64,000 nt of DNA from Ilex aquifolium (GCA_951799425.1 OX637398.1:14976270-15040269); one strand, 5' to 3'. Shown: positions 1-12,600, numbered from the stretch's first letter. The notes: generated by a model not told the origin, from the sequence alone. A program made the numbers and translations.

Positions 1-292
1 GTATATAAACTAATCTTGGTGGCCCTAATTATTCGATGTGGGATACAAACTCTCTTAACACCCTCCCTCACGAGAGATCCGGACTCGTACGTGGGGTCAA
101 CAAACAACCAACCATGCATACCGGAAAATTCAAATAGGTAAGAGACTTGGCCCATGACCTCCCAATGCCTAGCTCTGATACCATGTTAGAGCATCTAATC
201 AAGAACCAATTCGGGGGTGAAGTGGTCCTTCAAGTATATAAACCAACCTTGATGGTCCTAATTATTCGAGGGGGGATACAAGCTCAATTAAC
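1..292 (-). mobile_element. TRIM retrotransposon in GDI intron 3, left end cut by window
   Basis: Two short direct repeats (1-60 and 233-292, about 80-85% alike) end in TTAACA. The right copy, 184-292 (109 bp), has the inverted ends TGTTA/TAACA expected of an LTR. Immediately inside it, at 171-183, the minus strand reads TGGTATCAGAGC, the initiator-methionine tRNA primer-binding site used by many plant retrotransposons. Next to the left LTR, 61-72 is the complement of a purine tract (GTGAGGGAGGG), a polypurine tract. The order LTR-PBS-short spacer-PPT-LTR with no coding capacity is that of a terminal-repeat retrotransposon in miniature. The left LTR and its target-site copy lie outside the window. 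It sits beyond exon 3 of the minus-strand GDI gene. Confidence 0.8.
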
Positions 293-553
293 ATTTTGGA
301 TCACTTGAGCATCAGAATATGTACCCTCGATATCGTATCGTATACTTATTGACATCAAACATCTAACTATAGACTAGCCGGACGGGAAAATAAAGAAGAT
401 AAAAAATAACCCATGTTTACGACACCAAAAAATTGTCAAACTCATCAAAGACTGAAGCTAGGTTGGTTCATGTAGAGCTTACATATGAAAGTAAATCAAA
501 TATGCAAATTGTTAAAGATTTCATACAAGAATTATTTAGAAAATTCTTCATAC

Positions 554-2643
554 CTTAGGAATCATATCAACATTGTAATCTCTGTTTGAACCCAACTGTG
601 CTGGAGGTGTGTCACTGCTCCTGAATCGCTTCCAAAGCTATAAACCACAAGCATAGACCTCTCAATGCCATGTTAACACTTGAATGGCATTTATAACAAA
701 CAATAGACTGATGTAACATATAATATTGACCTGGTTTAGATTCAGGGAAGTTGACTCTCCTCCATAGTAATCATTTCTATCCATGTGCAATACCTGTTGC
801 ATGTGGTTGAGTAAATCGCCATTTACATTAGTCGGCAATACATAAAACCACAAAATTGTAAACAAAATCTACATTAAATAGAAAGATAATGCTTGAACCT
901 CAAAATATTTCAAGCAAATAACACATTGTGTTTGCTTTTAGTTTGATGGGAAGATTAAAATTTACGAGTCAAAAGGATTTTTAAACCAAGAGTGTTAACC
1001 AAGATGAATATTATAGTCCAATTAAAGGTAGTGCATTGTATGTTTTACCATATAGAACATGAGAACCTAAACCAAGACCTTTCTATCCTTCCCAGTCGGG
1101 GGGGGGAAGACACACTGTCAGAGTGAAAAACAGCACATTTTTTTCTGAGAGCCGTGAAATTTCCAGAAAAACATGCCCTTGCCAAAAGGTTTGGGAGATA
1201 AGTTAACCATCTCAGAACAAGCAATCTCCTTTTTCACGAGTTCCAAAATAGCCCACACTTTACAGCGTGCAAGGGTTTTTAGGTGGTCTAACAAGAAGAA
1301 ATAGTATACAATTAGACATCTCATGCGGGCTTGGCTGACATTTGGATGGAGAAAATTATCTATCTGATGGTCGAGAATAAATTCAACAAAAATGTCCAAG
1401 CAGGGTATCTACTAGTTGGAGAAATAAAACTGTACTGCGCATAATAGAATTGGGGACAACTCCCAATTGACGGATCAAGATCTAACCTAACTGCCTATGA
1501 TCTAGAACGCATTAAAGGTAAAATAAAGTTACCCATCAAACTCAGAATTCCCCAAAATATGAGTCTTATGAATAGGTGTACACATATATATTCTTACACA
1601 TGGAAGGGGATTTTACTTTTACACCACATTTATCATGGAAAACAGACCACTACGTGGCTCTATTCCGAAGTACATTGTTACAAATTATAGTGATGAGGAT
1701 AGGTTTTTGGGCCTGGGCCGCCATTACGACCGAGCCCAAAGACCTCCAGACTGAACAAGGACTCCGAAGTCCAAAAGGAAATGGTCCCAATCGGCCCAAG
1801 TTCGATTCTCAGCCCACGGCCCAAGTTGGAGCCTGTTGCACCACGCGCTCCAAGAACAAGGAAAATCGGCTCTGATTTCTCAGAGTTACTCCCTGCAAAA
1901 ACAGAGAGATAGTGCCGAACGAACCCAGGCAATCGTGGGCACAGAATCGCCGGCGGTCAGAGTGGCTCGAAAGGACGAACGGTCCCCACAAGATCAAGAG
2001 ACGGAAGAACAGGAGCAAAAAATCCTAGACAGAGACACCATATAAATATAACAGTAAGGGGAGGGAAGGGGGATCGAATCTCTCGAACCTTCTTCTTCGC
2101 TTTCTAGCTGGTTTTTCGCCAAGAACCCTAGGGCAATCTCAACAGAGAAACGTTGTTCATGGCCTTGCACCAGTAATTACCTTGTAATCAGTCGAAATCA
2201 ATATACACAGTCACGGAGCAAGAGCCTCCATTACAGTGGACGTAGCCCTCGTCGAAGCTAGTCCTTCGACGAGGGTGAACCACTTATATTTGTTTGTTTA
2301 TCATTGCCTAACCTCAACGTCCCTAAAACCCATTTCATAAAACCCAAGAAGGGCCAAATCAACCCGGGCCTGGGAGATTGATTTCCGAGGACCCATCATA
2401 TGGTATCACCAGAAAAGTAAATTCATGAATACCAACGGATGAAGAATGTAAGAATTTCTTGCAGTCAGAGAAAAAAAACATCAATTGGGTAAAGTACAGT
2501 TTGTATATATGCATGTACATATATAAACGGATAACAGATAGTACAGTAAGGCTTACTTTGAGGCCATCGACAGAGAGGAGGCCACTGAGAATGCACTCCT
2601 TGAGGCCAGTGCCCAGAACTACGACGTCGTATACTTCGTCCAT
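554..2643 (-). CDS. GDI: Rab GDP-dissociation inhibitor, first three coding exons (partial)
   Basis: Three minus-strand exons join in phase. They are 2643-2557 (29 codons, ATG at 2643), 793-731 (21 codons) and 637-554 (28 codons), with donors GTAAGC, GTCAAT and GTATGA and acceptors ending CAG and TAG. The product begins with the Rab GDI/REP N-terminal fold. It has the dinucleotide-binding-like segment [19 protein letters not shown] (residues 6-24), then [17 protein letters not shown] (residues 32-48) and a third block ending NVDMIPK. Rab GDI is a cytosolic protein that extracts prenylated, GDP-bound Rab GTPases from membranes and returns them for another round of vesicle traffic. Family members are about 440-450 residues, so about 80% of the gene lies left of the window. 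Intron 1 is about 1.76 kb and carries a solo LTR; intron 3 carries a TRIM. No coding damage is visible. Identification is by recognition of the conserved N-terminus; which paralogue it is cannot be told. Confidence 0.93.
1691..2398 (+). mobile_element. Solo LTR of Tat-like Ty3/gypsy element in GDI intron 1
   Basis: A 708-bp block has inverted ends TGATG/CATCA, the same termini as the 728-bp LTRs of the intact element at 8856-21272. The flanks TATAG (1686-1690) and TATGG (2399-2403) look like a 5-bp target duplication with one change. It has a TATAAATA box near 2042 and the signature 'gagcaagagcctccatta...agtggac...gaaccact' shared with the intact LTR. There is no internal region, so it is a solo LTR left by LTR-LTR recombination, or the LTR of a related family. 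It is antisense to the GDI gene. Open frames inside it are shadows without codon structure. Confidence 0.8.
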
Positions 2644-2726
2644 TGCGAGATCGAACCGCACTAGCTAATGTCAGAAAAGCAGATCAACAAGAGTTAAGCT
2701 AGAGAAATTGAAGTTTGTGTATAGTG

Positions 2727-2940
2727 CGAGAGAGAGAGAGAGATGCATGAAATGGGGAGGAATAGTGGGAAAGCTTTGAATGAACAGGTCTAAAGCGAGA
2801 CGTTCCCAAATAACGGGGGAAAACCTGGTACGAACCCCGCCAATTTCGAAGGATCCCCGCACGTACAGAGGTATATGTTTTAGATCTTCTTCGACAATCA
2901 GCACGTGCTTTGATTTAAAGCCAAATCTTATATAAACCAT
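2727..2940 (-). promoter_or_regulatory. Probable GDI core promoter and 5' leader
   Basis: Upstream of the GDI start, the minus strand has TTTATATAAG near 2936-2927, a TATA-like box about 290 bp before the ATG. It is followed by a (CT)n tract at about 2742-2729, common in plant 5' leaders. The segment is open in one minus frame but shows no recognisable protein. The transcription start is inferred only, and a 5'UTR intron cannot be excluded. Confidence 0.35.
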
Positions 2941-2943
2941 TCG

Positions 2944-4120
2944 AATTCTTGTTTAGATTATTAGTAAAAAAATATTAATTTATTAACGATTAATCAAATT
3001 TATATATAAATTGAATTCAGATCAAGTAATGGCAATATATTCACACTTGTATTATGATCCGGACTTTTAATCGCAAAAATAAGTCTATATATATATAAAC
3101 ATCACTAAACCTTATAATAACTAAGACTCGTGTCCTATACTGTTATTCTTCTTTTAAGTACATCTTATTCTACTTTTCTTTTCAGGCTTGTTTAGTCAAC
3201 AAAAATGATTACGAGTCAATTAAACCATTGCGACTAATCAGTAGGAGCTGAATAATTCACTCGAACTTTTCTCTCTCCTTGTTATTTAATTATCAAAATG
3301 TTTTGCTGAGTTTTTTAAATTAATGATCAAGAGTACATGTAAAATCATATGACAAGGATACCATAAAAAGTAAAATGGGCAGCCAAAACTCACAGGGGTT
3401 GTTTGGTAAAGAGGTATGAAGGGTCATCGCAATATGAGTTTTGGGAAAATAGTTCAAAGAACCCTCAAATCTCATGTTTGTATGAAAAATTCAATCCCGA
3501 GTTTCTAAACCCGGCCTGTAACTGACCCAAAGATTAAACCCATGATTTTGGGTTTCGTCAAACCCAGGGGAGGAGTGGGTTTGGAAAGATGGGTAAGGGG
3601 ATAAGAATCCAAAAGACGATTGTACCCCTTAACATGGCTAAGAATTGGATTGATCAAGGATAAAATAGTCATTTATAAGATAAATAGTTGTTAATAATTA
3701 TGATATATTTGTTGGTCCTACACGTGTATGTGTTGCATACTAAACATGGGTATGAGTTGGATTGAATGTTACATTCCATCTTTACAAATAAGGGTTTGAG
3801 TTTGGAAGAGTTTGGAGAAGTCAATCTAAATCCCTCTCCAAAATTCATCAAAACAAGCTCATAGAGTGTATCATTTTCCTCTAGAACTCAATATCTTATT
3901 GTAATCATCCTTGAGGGTTACTAATTTAGGATCTCCATAAAATCTTACAGAATAATGTTTTCATAATTTATGTTACTAAAACAGAATAAGAAAAAGATGG
4001 GCAGCACACAGGGAATGGAATACACTGTATTCGTATCTATGATTGTCTTGGAGAGTTTCACTACAGTATCGAAAAGTATTTTTTGGTATCATACCTTCAC
4101 TACTCAATTAATAAAAATGT
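2944..4120. other. AT-rich intergenic spacer
   Basis: No gene is recognised. The segment 3400-3640 has the wording of a degenerate MITE (gttgtttggtaaagag at its left edge), but no matching terminal repeat or target duplication was found. The rest is AT-rich spacer upstream of the GDI gene. Confidence 0.5.
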
Positions 4121-4125
4121 GTCAT

Positions 4126-4470
4126 GGGTTAATAACACTTTTGATCCTTAAAATATATATTTTTTGTCTGTTTAGTTATCATTGTATCAATTTTGTCAAT
4201 TTGATCCTTAAAGTATTCAATCTGTGTCACTTTGGTCCTTAATCAAACAATTCGTCAAGTTTTTTTACAGAAGTGACCATGTGTTATTTTTTAGACTGTA
4301 TCACGTGCCCAACACATGATCATTCCGTCAAAAACTTAACGGTCCACCTATGTAGGAATCAAAATAATACGAATTGAATATTTTAGGGACCAAATTGACA
4401 AAATTTATACAATAAGAACTAAATTAACAAAAAATGCATACTTTATAAATCAAAAATGCTACTAACCCAT
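4126..4470. mobile_element. Foldback MITE with arms of about 120 bp
   Basis: The left arm (from ATGGGTTAATAACAC at 4124, to about 4245) is matched in reverse complement by the right arm (about 4345-4470, ending ACTAACCCAT). Matching blocks along both arms include 'tttgatccttaaa', 'ttttgtcaattt' and 'tattcaat'. Identity looks like 75-80% over about 120 bp, with a central loop of about 100 bp. There is no coding capacity. A clear target duplication was not resolved, so the superfamily is open. Confidence 0.7.
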
Positions 4471-6828
4471 TTTTATTTTATGGTTTTTCATATGATCATT
4501 TTTTACTAGATCATTCAATTTAAAATTAATGGTCGAGATTAAGAAAGATACAGTTCGGTATCATAGTCTTACTCCTTTTGGAGAAGTTTTACATTCCAAT
4601 TAACAATAGTCTACCACCCAACAATGAGCACGAGCATTATTCATCCTTCACCGAAAAGTTTCTTCATCATTTTTCCATTTGGCCTGAGTAGGACAAGCTA
4701 CAACAAAATTTGAATGAACTACTTACTGTACAGGAATGTTAGGAACATAAAAGAGAATCCACATCAAAGCAAGTTCCAGTGGGAAGGCTTTATCAAGCAC
4801 AAGCTGTTTTTCATAGAACTACACCTACCAACATATCAGATTTGGATCAGGATTTGATTGATCTGAATCCAACCCCGACTCTTGCAAGTTCAATCCAAAT
4901 TCAAATTCGATCCAATAATCCAACAAATTATATTTTATTGGTTCATATTCGAATTTGTTAACAATCCGAAATTTAATCCGATCGGAACAACTTAATTTAA
5001 TTAAATTTTAACAAATTACATCTAAATTTTATCTAAATTTCTTCAAATAATTACTTAATTTCTTTAATATTTATACACAAATATATAAATATTTCAGATT
5101 AGATCATAAATGGATCAGATATAAATATATCCAAATCCAAATCCATGAAATATAAGTTATCATATTTAAATTTGGATTTGAATAATCAGTAAAAAATTCA
5201 ATTCATGTCCGATTACTCAAATTCAAGTTCGGATCAAAATCTGATCTATTGGCAACCTAGTTAAGACATCGCCCAAAAATGCCTTGAGGATTTGAATTGA
5301 GTGCTACAGAAATATGAAATTTACGTTTCCTATATATTAGTCATGTACCATGTGCGTTACACGTGAATAATTTTTGTATATAAAATATTAGTAAACAAAT
5401 TTTAGGTATATGTGTACCTAAATTAAATATCATATGAAGTTTACAAAAATTATATTTTTATCGCTCGTATTATATTATAGAATTCAGAAAATTTTGTCTA
5501 TTCCCAACAATTCGTTGTTCTAACCATAATAAAAAAAAGATAAAAATAATTCATTTTGAAATTCATTTGATTAGGCTTCAATTTAGAATTCATTGAATAA
5601 AATAACAATAATTATTAATATTCTAATCAATGCTTATTTTTAAAGGGTAACATTTAATATTTATACATAGAGAATAAAGAATTAAAAGAAATATTGGGGA
5701 TAATTTGAAGATTTAAACACATAAGGATATGATGGTAATTTTGATACTTAACTATGAAATGATATTATGATATTATATTTATTTATAAGGGTAAAATAGT
5801 AAATTAAAATTTTTTCATGCTAAATACTTTTATTAGTAGTATAAATATATTAGTAGTTGTTTTGTGTGATACACGGAATTTATAATATCTATTTATCGTC
5901 ATCGCCACTGTCATTCATGTCCCCACCCCATCCTAATATTATTAGAAATTTATTTATGTGCTATTTGATAAAATTGAAAATTGAAGACTAAAAATTAAAT
6001 ACTAAAATTTAATTTTAAATCTGTTAATTTGTAAATTGTTTAGTTTTCACGGACATTTAAGTGCTTAATTGAATCAAGTTGTTTGATAAGTACACAGAGT
6101 CAAACTATGAAAATAAATAATTTTCAATTTTATCCTTCTACTATTTACTTGGAAAGTAGTTGTTAATTATGCATTTATCTTATAAAAAATCATATCATAC
6201 CAATAAAAATAATTCATTACATAAATTATAATCACTATTATCATATTGTAGTCCAAATTTAACAAACATGACAATAAAATTAACTCAAGTTATATTCATC
6301 AATGAAAATCTGTCAATCGTCAATATTTTTCAAAATTATACAAATCAAAATTAATTTGCTAATGCAAGTGAAGCATAAAAATTTGATCGACATACATCAT
6401 TCCTCCTCAAACTTCCAAGCTTGTTGACGCATGCATTGTCAGGACCCGATTTTAATAAATAACTCAAAGCGCTAAATAGACCAATATTAAATAAATAAAT
6501 CTCTTGATAAGAATTTTAATTACAATTGACCGAAAATATTTGATTCACTAATTGTCTCGATCGGCCACCAAATTTAATTCCAAGTTCAACCTGTAACTGA
6601 GAGGGTAGATGGGTGCGAGCTTGGGAAAGCTCAGTAAGTAATTTAATACATAACATACGATGTCAAGGAGCGAAACAATAATTAATCAATTATCTGATAA
6701 ATCATCGACGACACAAGAATTAATACGATAATTTACAAAGTACAAATATATTGAACATGTCAACCAACTCGAACGTACAAATATTCAAATCACTCGTGAC
6801 TAAATACTCGGTCAACCTCAACAACATG
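4471..6828. other. AT-rich spacer with a possible degenerate inverted-repeat element
   Basis: At 4818-5262 the left end (cagatttggatcaggattt) is partly matched in inverse by the right end (tcggatcaaaatctgatc, then ttggcaacc). This suggests a decayed terminal-inverted-repeat element rich in 'gatcNaatccaaatc' motifs. From 5263 to 6828 the DNA is very AT-rich with no gene or clean repeat. Short open frames here have no similarity I recognise. Confidence 0.4.
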
Positions 6829-7099
6829 CAGCGGCGGAGCAGGAGCTGGTTTAAGGGTGGACACAACCTATATTTTAAATATGTTAATAAAATGGTATAA
6901 ATCACAAATCTAATTTCGATAAAAATTTAAACTACCTACAAAAAAATCAAAGCCTAAGGTCAACATAATATCTAAGATAAAAAAGAAAAAAGTCATTACC
7001 AAACAATACAATTTTTTGTTGGACCAAAACTGGTTTTAAGTATAAAAATTAAATTTTTAATCGACTTTGAGCCTAAATTAAAGTGAGACTCACTCTTTG

Positions 7100-8150
7100 T
7101 TTCGAGTAAACTTTCGTGGGTTCGTGTTCCTCTCCGTGAGGAGAATAACGTAGTATATTCATTGCTCAAATCGAGTAAGAAAGAATGAGAAAATAGGTTC
7201 CAAAGTGACCTTCTTGAAATGTAAAAATAGAGGTTGTTCAATATGGGATTTGACACCAATCCCACGTTGGTTGAAAAAGAAGTTCTACATAGGCATATAT
7301 AGACCAAGTTTGCTTTATAAGATTGGGCTCCAATGGGTATCACAATTTTATGAGCGGAACGAGCATATACATGTCTTCGGTTCAACTACACAGCACACCG
7401 CCCGCCTCTCCCGGGGCACGGGTATGGGTGTGGTTTAGACCAAGCCCTATCTTTTTGAAGAAAATTCGTTTAATAAATTGAGCATGAATTTCTTAATCCG
7501 AAATTTAATTTCGGTCCGTTAGATTTGAATTCGTACTAGTTCGAATTGTAACTTCCTTCCAGACCAAAATTCTAAGTTGTGTCTGTTCATAGAGAACAGT
7601 TACACAAGTGGTGTCTTCTGATTGCATGTGTCTTCTAGGTTGTCTTTTCACATGATGACTGTCCGAAATAGTCACCAGACTGTCTATAAATACTCAGGCT
7701 CTCATTACCATTATGCATCAATTCATTCGTCCATTTTCAGAGTTAAGACAAGCATTAGTGTATTACATTTCGACATTAAGGCAATCTGTATTTGGAGAGT
7801 ACACAACGTAATTTTTGGTTCGCTTGACAAGTAGATTGGAGTGCTACTTCTACTCGTGTGAAGATCATTGTATCCTGGGAAGCAGACGCTTTGATTTCCA
7901 TAAGCACCGTGTGTGGGGACGAAATCTGTCTTAAGGACATAGTGTCAAACACTAGTCTTGATCTACTTAAAGTTCAATAACAGTTCTTGTTCTGTAAACA
8001 AGTCAATTTTATATTGTTTAAACACAAATTTATTGTGTAACTGTTTTGTACGTATCTGTTACTGTTTCGTACCTATAACTATTTTGTACATATTACTGTA
8101 ACTATTTTGTTCTACACTTTTACTGTTTTGTTTTAAACTACAAGTTTTGA
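7100..8150 (+). repeat. LTR-like degenerate segment inside the hAT-like element
   Basis: This stretch has no credible protein but resembles retroelement control DNA. It has a TCCCACGTTGG motif (7260-7270) followed by TATATAGA near 7297, then a second TATAAATACTC box at 7685. A segment at 7905-7950 (gtgtggggacgaaatctgtc) recalls the junction after some Copia-type LTRs. Boundaries and family were not resolved. An snRNA-type promoter was considered for the TCCCACGTTGG plus TATA pair, but no snRNA body follows. Confidence 0.35.
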
Positions 8151-8855
8151 ATCAGAAATTTCAATAAGTGATTTTAGTATATTTGAAATACCACAACAAC
8201 ATTTTTTATCAAATAGATATATTAAAGTTAATGTATAATTATACATGATTCGTAAAAAAGTTCAAATTAAAGTAGATCAAACTCTATTAAAGGTGTCTAG
8301 ATATAATCTCACATAATTGTCTTTCTAGGATTGATAGCTAAATTATTTTTACATTTAGAATAGGTTTGTCTCGAACATCGATTTGTCTTGAGCAACCCTC
8401 ACTTTTAACTTTTTTTCCTCCCAATTTATAAAGGTAAAGTGATATATTTATATTAATTACATCATAATTCATAATAAAAACTATTTAGATGGAAAAGGGT
8501 CAAAATTTGATACATATAATGTATATGAACAAAATAAAAATAAAATCAAGTACAACTCTTATCGAAATGAGACTTATACATCTATTTATAATTGATGCTT
8601 ACGAGTTTTCATATTTTATATTAAAATCGCAAAGCTATCAAAAAAAAAGAAGTAAACATAATAATACTACTGCAATCCAATAAAAACAAATCAATTGTCA
8701 GTTGTAGAAAAATAGAGATCAATTGTAGGTCAATTGAAAGTAATTTTACCTTAAAATTTTGAATTTAAAACCAAATAATACACAAAAATCAAGATAAATT
8801 TTAAGGTGGGCACAACAAACAATATTTAAAAAATAACTAAAATTTATATATATAT

Positions 8856-9583
8856 TGATGATGCTTAAAATAAACCCCAGACACGAGCTCAGGAAAAGAG
8901 CTCAGCTCTGGAGTACAGGGAAAATAAACCGAGCTCACCCAGCCACGGTCTGAGCTCGACCAGTCAACACTTGTACTCCCAGCTGAAGACACTAGGTGAT
9001 AAATGTTAAGAGGACAGCAATTCGACAGCAGATACCATCATAAGGAGAATGAAGCCAATCCAAAGCATGAAATCTGTAACCAACCACGATCCTCTCCTAA
9101 AATCAAGGAGAAGATCCCATAGAGAAAGGCGAAGACTTATACTAGGAGGAGGCCTTTGAAAGCCGGCCGAATGGATTTTAAGCGATCCCGGGATTATAGA
9201 TGGAGGTAGGGCTTGATCCCTTCAATATAGGATATAACTCCGGATTAGAGGTAAGCATGAGGCTATAAAAGGGAAGGACAGCCTCCATTGGGGGCAGAGA
9301 GCAACTGGAAACCCTAATACCCTGAGTATTCTACTGTAACACATTCAATTGATCAATAAAGAGAAAGGAGCAAGAGTCTCCATTAGAGAGTGGACTAGCC
9401 GAGCTCATTAGCCGGTGAACCACTATACTTCTACGGTATCACACGCACTACATGTCGATTAATTAGAGCATTCGTCCTTCGATACACGAGCCTTGTAGCT
9501 CAGATGCCATATCAAGCCCCACACAGATCGTTCATACCACTTAATCCAGTCTCATAGCTCATTCGCGCAGGTCTACACCATCA
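8856..9583 (+). repeat. 5' LTR
   Basis: This 728-bp LTR has a TATAAAA box at 9264-9270 and an AATAAAG polyadenylation-like signal at about 9354-9360, which together suggest where U3, R and U5 meet. It differs from the 3' LTR at six sites. The R/U5 part has a stem AGTGG/CCACT (9389-9393 with 9420-9424) shared with related LTRs in this window. Confidence 0.95.
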
Positions 9584-9586
9584 GTT

Positions 9587-9604
9587 TGGCGCCGTCTGTG
9601 GGAA
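9587..9604 (+). other. Primer-binding site
   Basis: Three bases after the 5' LTR the sequence reads TGGCGCCGTCTGTGGGAA. It begins with TGG (the complement of CCA at a tRNA 3' end) and has the TGGCGCCG start common among Athila/Tat elements. Which tRNA primes synthesis cannot be stated without the host tRNA set. Confidence 0.8.
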
Positions 9605-9645
9605 CGACTGTTCCTGTTACAAGTAAGCTGATTCCTCAGTGACTG

Positions 9646-12600
9646 ATGGTAACAACTCGAAATATGAGTAGAAGTCAAACAAACCTACCACGAATGCAAG
9701 ATCAGCAGGAAGCCACCAACGACAGACAACCCGGGAACGTCCAGGAGACGAATTCCCCCATTAATAACGAGTTGGAGGCCCTTCGCCTCGTCAACCAACG
9801 ATTGCTAAAGGAAAATGCAGAGCTATCAAAGCTCGTACAACGCCCACAGGAGGCACGACCGGCCCAAGAAGGCCAAAATAACCCCCCTTACAGGGAACGG
9901 CGACACTGGGACCCCCTCAGAGAGGTCGACGAAGGAGGAGAAAACAGCCAGACCAGGGGGCATGCTCCTTATGTACCCCCTAGGAATGGCCATAACGACG
10001 AGATGCAAAGTCAGAACGACGGGGGCGATAGGGATGATTCTTTCCCTTATCCACCAGACAGGAAAGAGCAGCGCTGGGAGCAACGCTTCAAAGACATCCA
10101 ACAAGAGCTCAACCACATGAAGGAGGCGGTAAGGAGTAAAGCTCCGGTTACAATGGATGTCTTGGTTCAGCAAATCGAGTCCCCATTCACCACGGGGGTG
10201 CTACACTTCCCTCTCCCACCGAAGTTCAGGATGCCTCAAATAGAGGTCTTTGATGGGTCAAAAGATCCCGTGGATCATCTCAACACTTACAAGAACCAGA
10301 TGGAGCTACATGGATACCAGGATCCCGTACGCTGCAGAGCTTTTGCCATCACATTGAAAGGCTCTGCCTTAGCCTGGTTTCACAGGCTCCCACCAGCCTC
10401 GATCTCATCCTTTAAAGAGCTCTCCATAGCTTTCGTATCTCACTTTATAGGAGCCCGGATATACAGAAAGCCAAGCTACCACCTGCTGAACGTGAAGCAA
10501 GGTCCCCAAGAGAACCTGAGGTCTTATGTCCAAAGGTTTAACTCGGAGACATTGAAGGTAGACGTCCCAGACGAAAAATTCGCCATAACTGCTTTCATTG
10601 CAGGGTTGGGAGTGCAATCAAAGGACTTGATGTTCTCTATATCAAAGAACCCTCAGGCAAGCATGGCTGAGGTGCTAGCCAAGGCAGAGAAGTATATAAA
10701 TGGTGAAGAGGCACTCCTTTCTAAAGTAGGAGGAACATCCTCACGAAAGGAGAAGGAAAAAGAGGAGAAGAGAAAGGACAGGAGTCCCAGAAAGGAAAAA
10801 GGGCGAGAGAGGTCTCCCAGAAGAGATAGGGACCGCTCGCCAAAGAGAAGAGGAAATGTCAGAGATCGCTTGGGCCCCATGCAGCCTGAACTGCAGCCCA
10901 GATATGGACCCCAGCGATTCACCCCACTCACTGCCGCTGTGTCGCAAGTTCTGTATGAGGTCCAAAACGAGAAATTCTTAAGATGGCCACCTCGGATGAA
11001 GGCAGACCCGGCCAAGAGAGACCCCACGAAGTACTGCGATTACCACAGAGATCATGGTCACCACACTGACGACTGCATTCAGCTAAAGAAGGAAATCGAG
11101 TTCTTGATTCAGCGAGGTCAGCTACGTTGCTTTGTAGCTAATGACCACCAGAACCGAGCCCTTCCACCTCCACCACCTCGACAGCAGGCACCCGCACCAC
11201 ACCAGCAGCCTCTAGGGGAGATCAGAGTAATATCAGGAGGATTCGCAGGAGGTGGGGAGTCCAGCTCAGCCAGGAAAGCACATCTTCGACGAATCAGAGC
11301 TGAAGAAGCTCTTGAAGTGCACGCTGTGTCCAAGGTACCACGTTTGGATACAACTATCACTTTTTCAGACGCCGATCTAGAGGGATGTCAGTATCCACAT
11401 GATGATCCATTGGTGGTACGAGCTGTGGTGGCTAATAGAACTATTCATCAGGTCCTAATCGATAACGGGAGCTCGGCGGATATCATTTTCGCACCTGCGT
11501 TTGACAAAATGGACATAGGAAGGGAGAGACTCGAGCCAGTAAACACTCACTTGTTGGGATTCTCCGGGGAAAGGGTGCTCCCCCTAGGTTCGATCCAGTT
11601 CGTGCTCACCCTAGGGGACCCACCTTGCCAAGCCACTACCACGGTGAAATTCCTAGTAGTCGATGCACCATCTGCATACAACATCTTGCTTGGAAGGCCA
11701 TCCCTTAATTCTGTGAAGGCAATCCCATCTGCCTATCACTTAGTCGTGAAATTCCCTACAGACAATGGAATCGGGGTAGTCCGAGGAGACCAACGTATAG
11801 CGAGGGAGTGCTATATGGCTTCTATAAAAAGAAAGGAGGTTGAGAACATCCAACTGGACGAACTCGACATGAGAGATGAAATGGAGACAAGGCCAATGCC
11901 ATCGGAAGAGCTGGAACCAGTTCAGCTTGATGAAAAGCCAGAACACCTCGTTTATGTGGGTTCCAGACTGAACGCTGAGCTCAAAGGACTCCTCATCCAG
12001 TTCCTAAAAGAGAATATAGGAGTGTTTGCTTGGAAGCAAGAAGACATGGAGGGAATTGATCCTTCGGTTATTTCCCATAAGCTAAGTGTGAGCCCAACTT
12101 GCAAACCCATCAAACAGAAGAGGAGGAGCTTCGCCCCCGAAAGACAAAGGGCAATCAGTGAGGAGGTCAGCAAACTCCTCCATGCCAAGGCTATCAGGGA
12201 GATTGATTACCCCACCTGGTTAGCAAATGTGGTTCTTGTAAAGAAAACCAATGGAAAGTGGCGACTGTGCATTGACTTCACTGATCTCAACCGAGCATGT
12301 CCCAAGGATAGCTTTCCCTTGCCTCGGATTGACCTAATAGTGGATGCCACAGCCGGGCATGAGCTCTTCAGCTTCATGGATGCCTTCTCAGGCTACAACC
12401 AAATCAGAATGGACCCCAGCGATCAAGAGAAGACCTCTTTTGTAACTGAACAAGGAACATACTGTTATCAAGTCATGCCCTTCGGGTTGAAGAATGCTGG
12501 AGCTACTTACCAGCGCTTGGTGAATAGGATGTTCCAAAAACAAATAGGAGCATCCATGGAAGTTTACATTGACGACATGTTAGTAAAGTCACTCAAAGTA

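Noticed and set aside
1678..2045. Several overlapping frames of 70-100 codons in GDI intron 1
   Set aside because: They fall inside the solo LTR and overlap on both strands with no domain.
7258..7440. snRNA gene with USE (TCCCACGTTGG) and TATA box
   Set aside because: Spacing is roughly that of a Pol II snRNA promoter, but what follows does not match any U-snRNA, 7SL, MRP or telomerase RNA I know. The surrounding DNA reads like retroelement control sequence.
9826..10173. Minus-strand frame of 115 codons opposite gag, and similar frames opposite pol
   Set aside because: They are shadows of the gag-pol frame without recognisable domains. Unlike the frames at 16-20 kb they stand opposite strong coding sequence.
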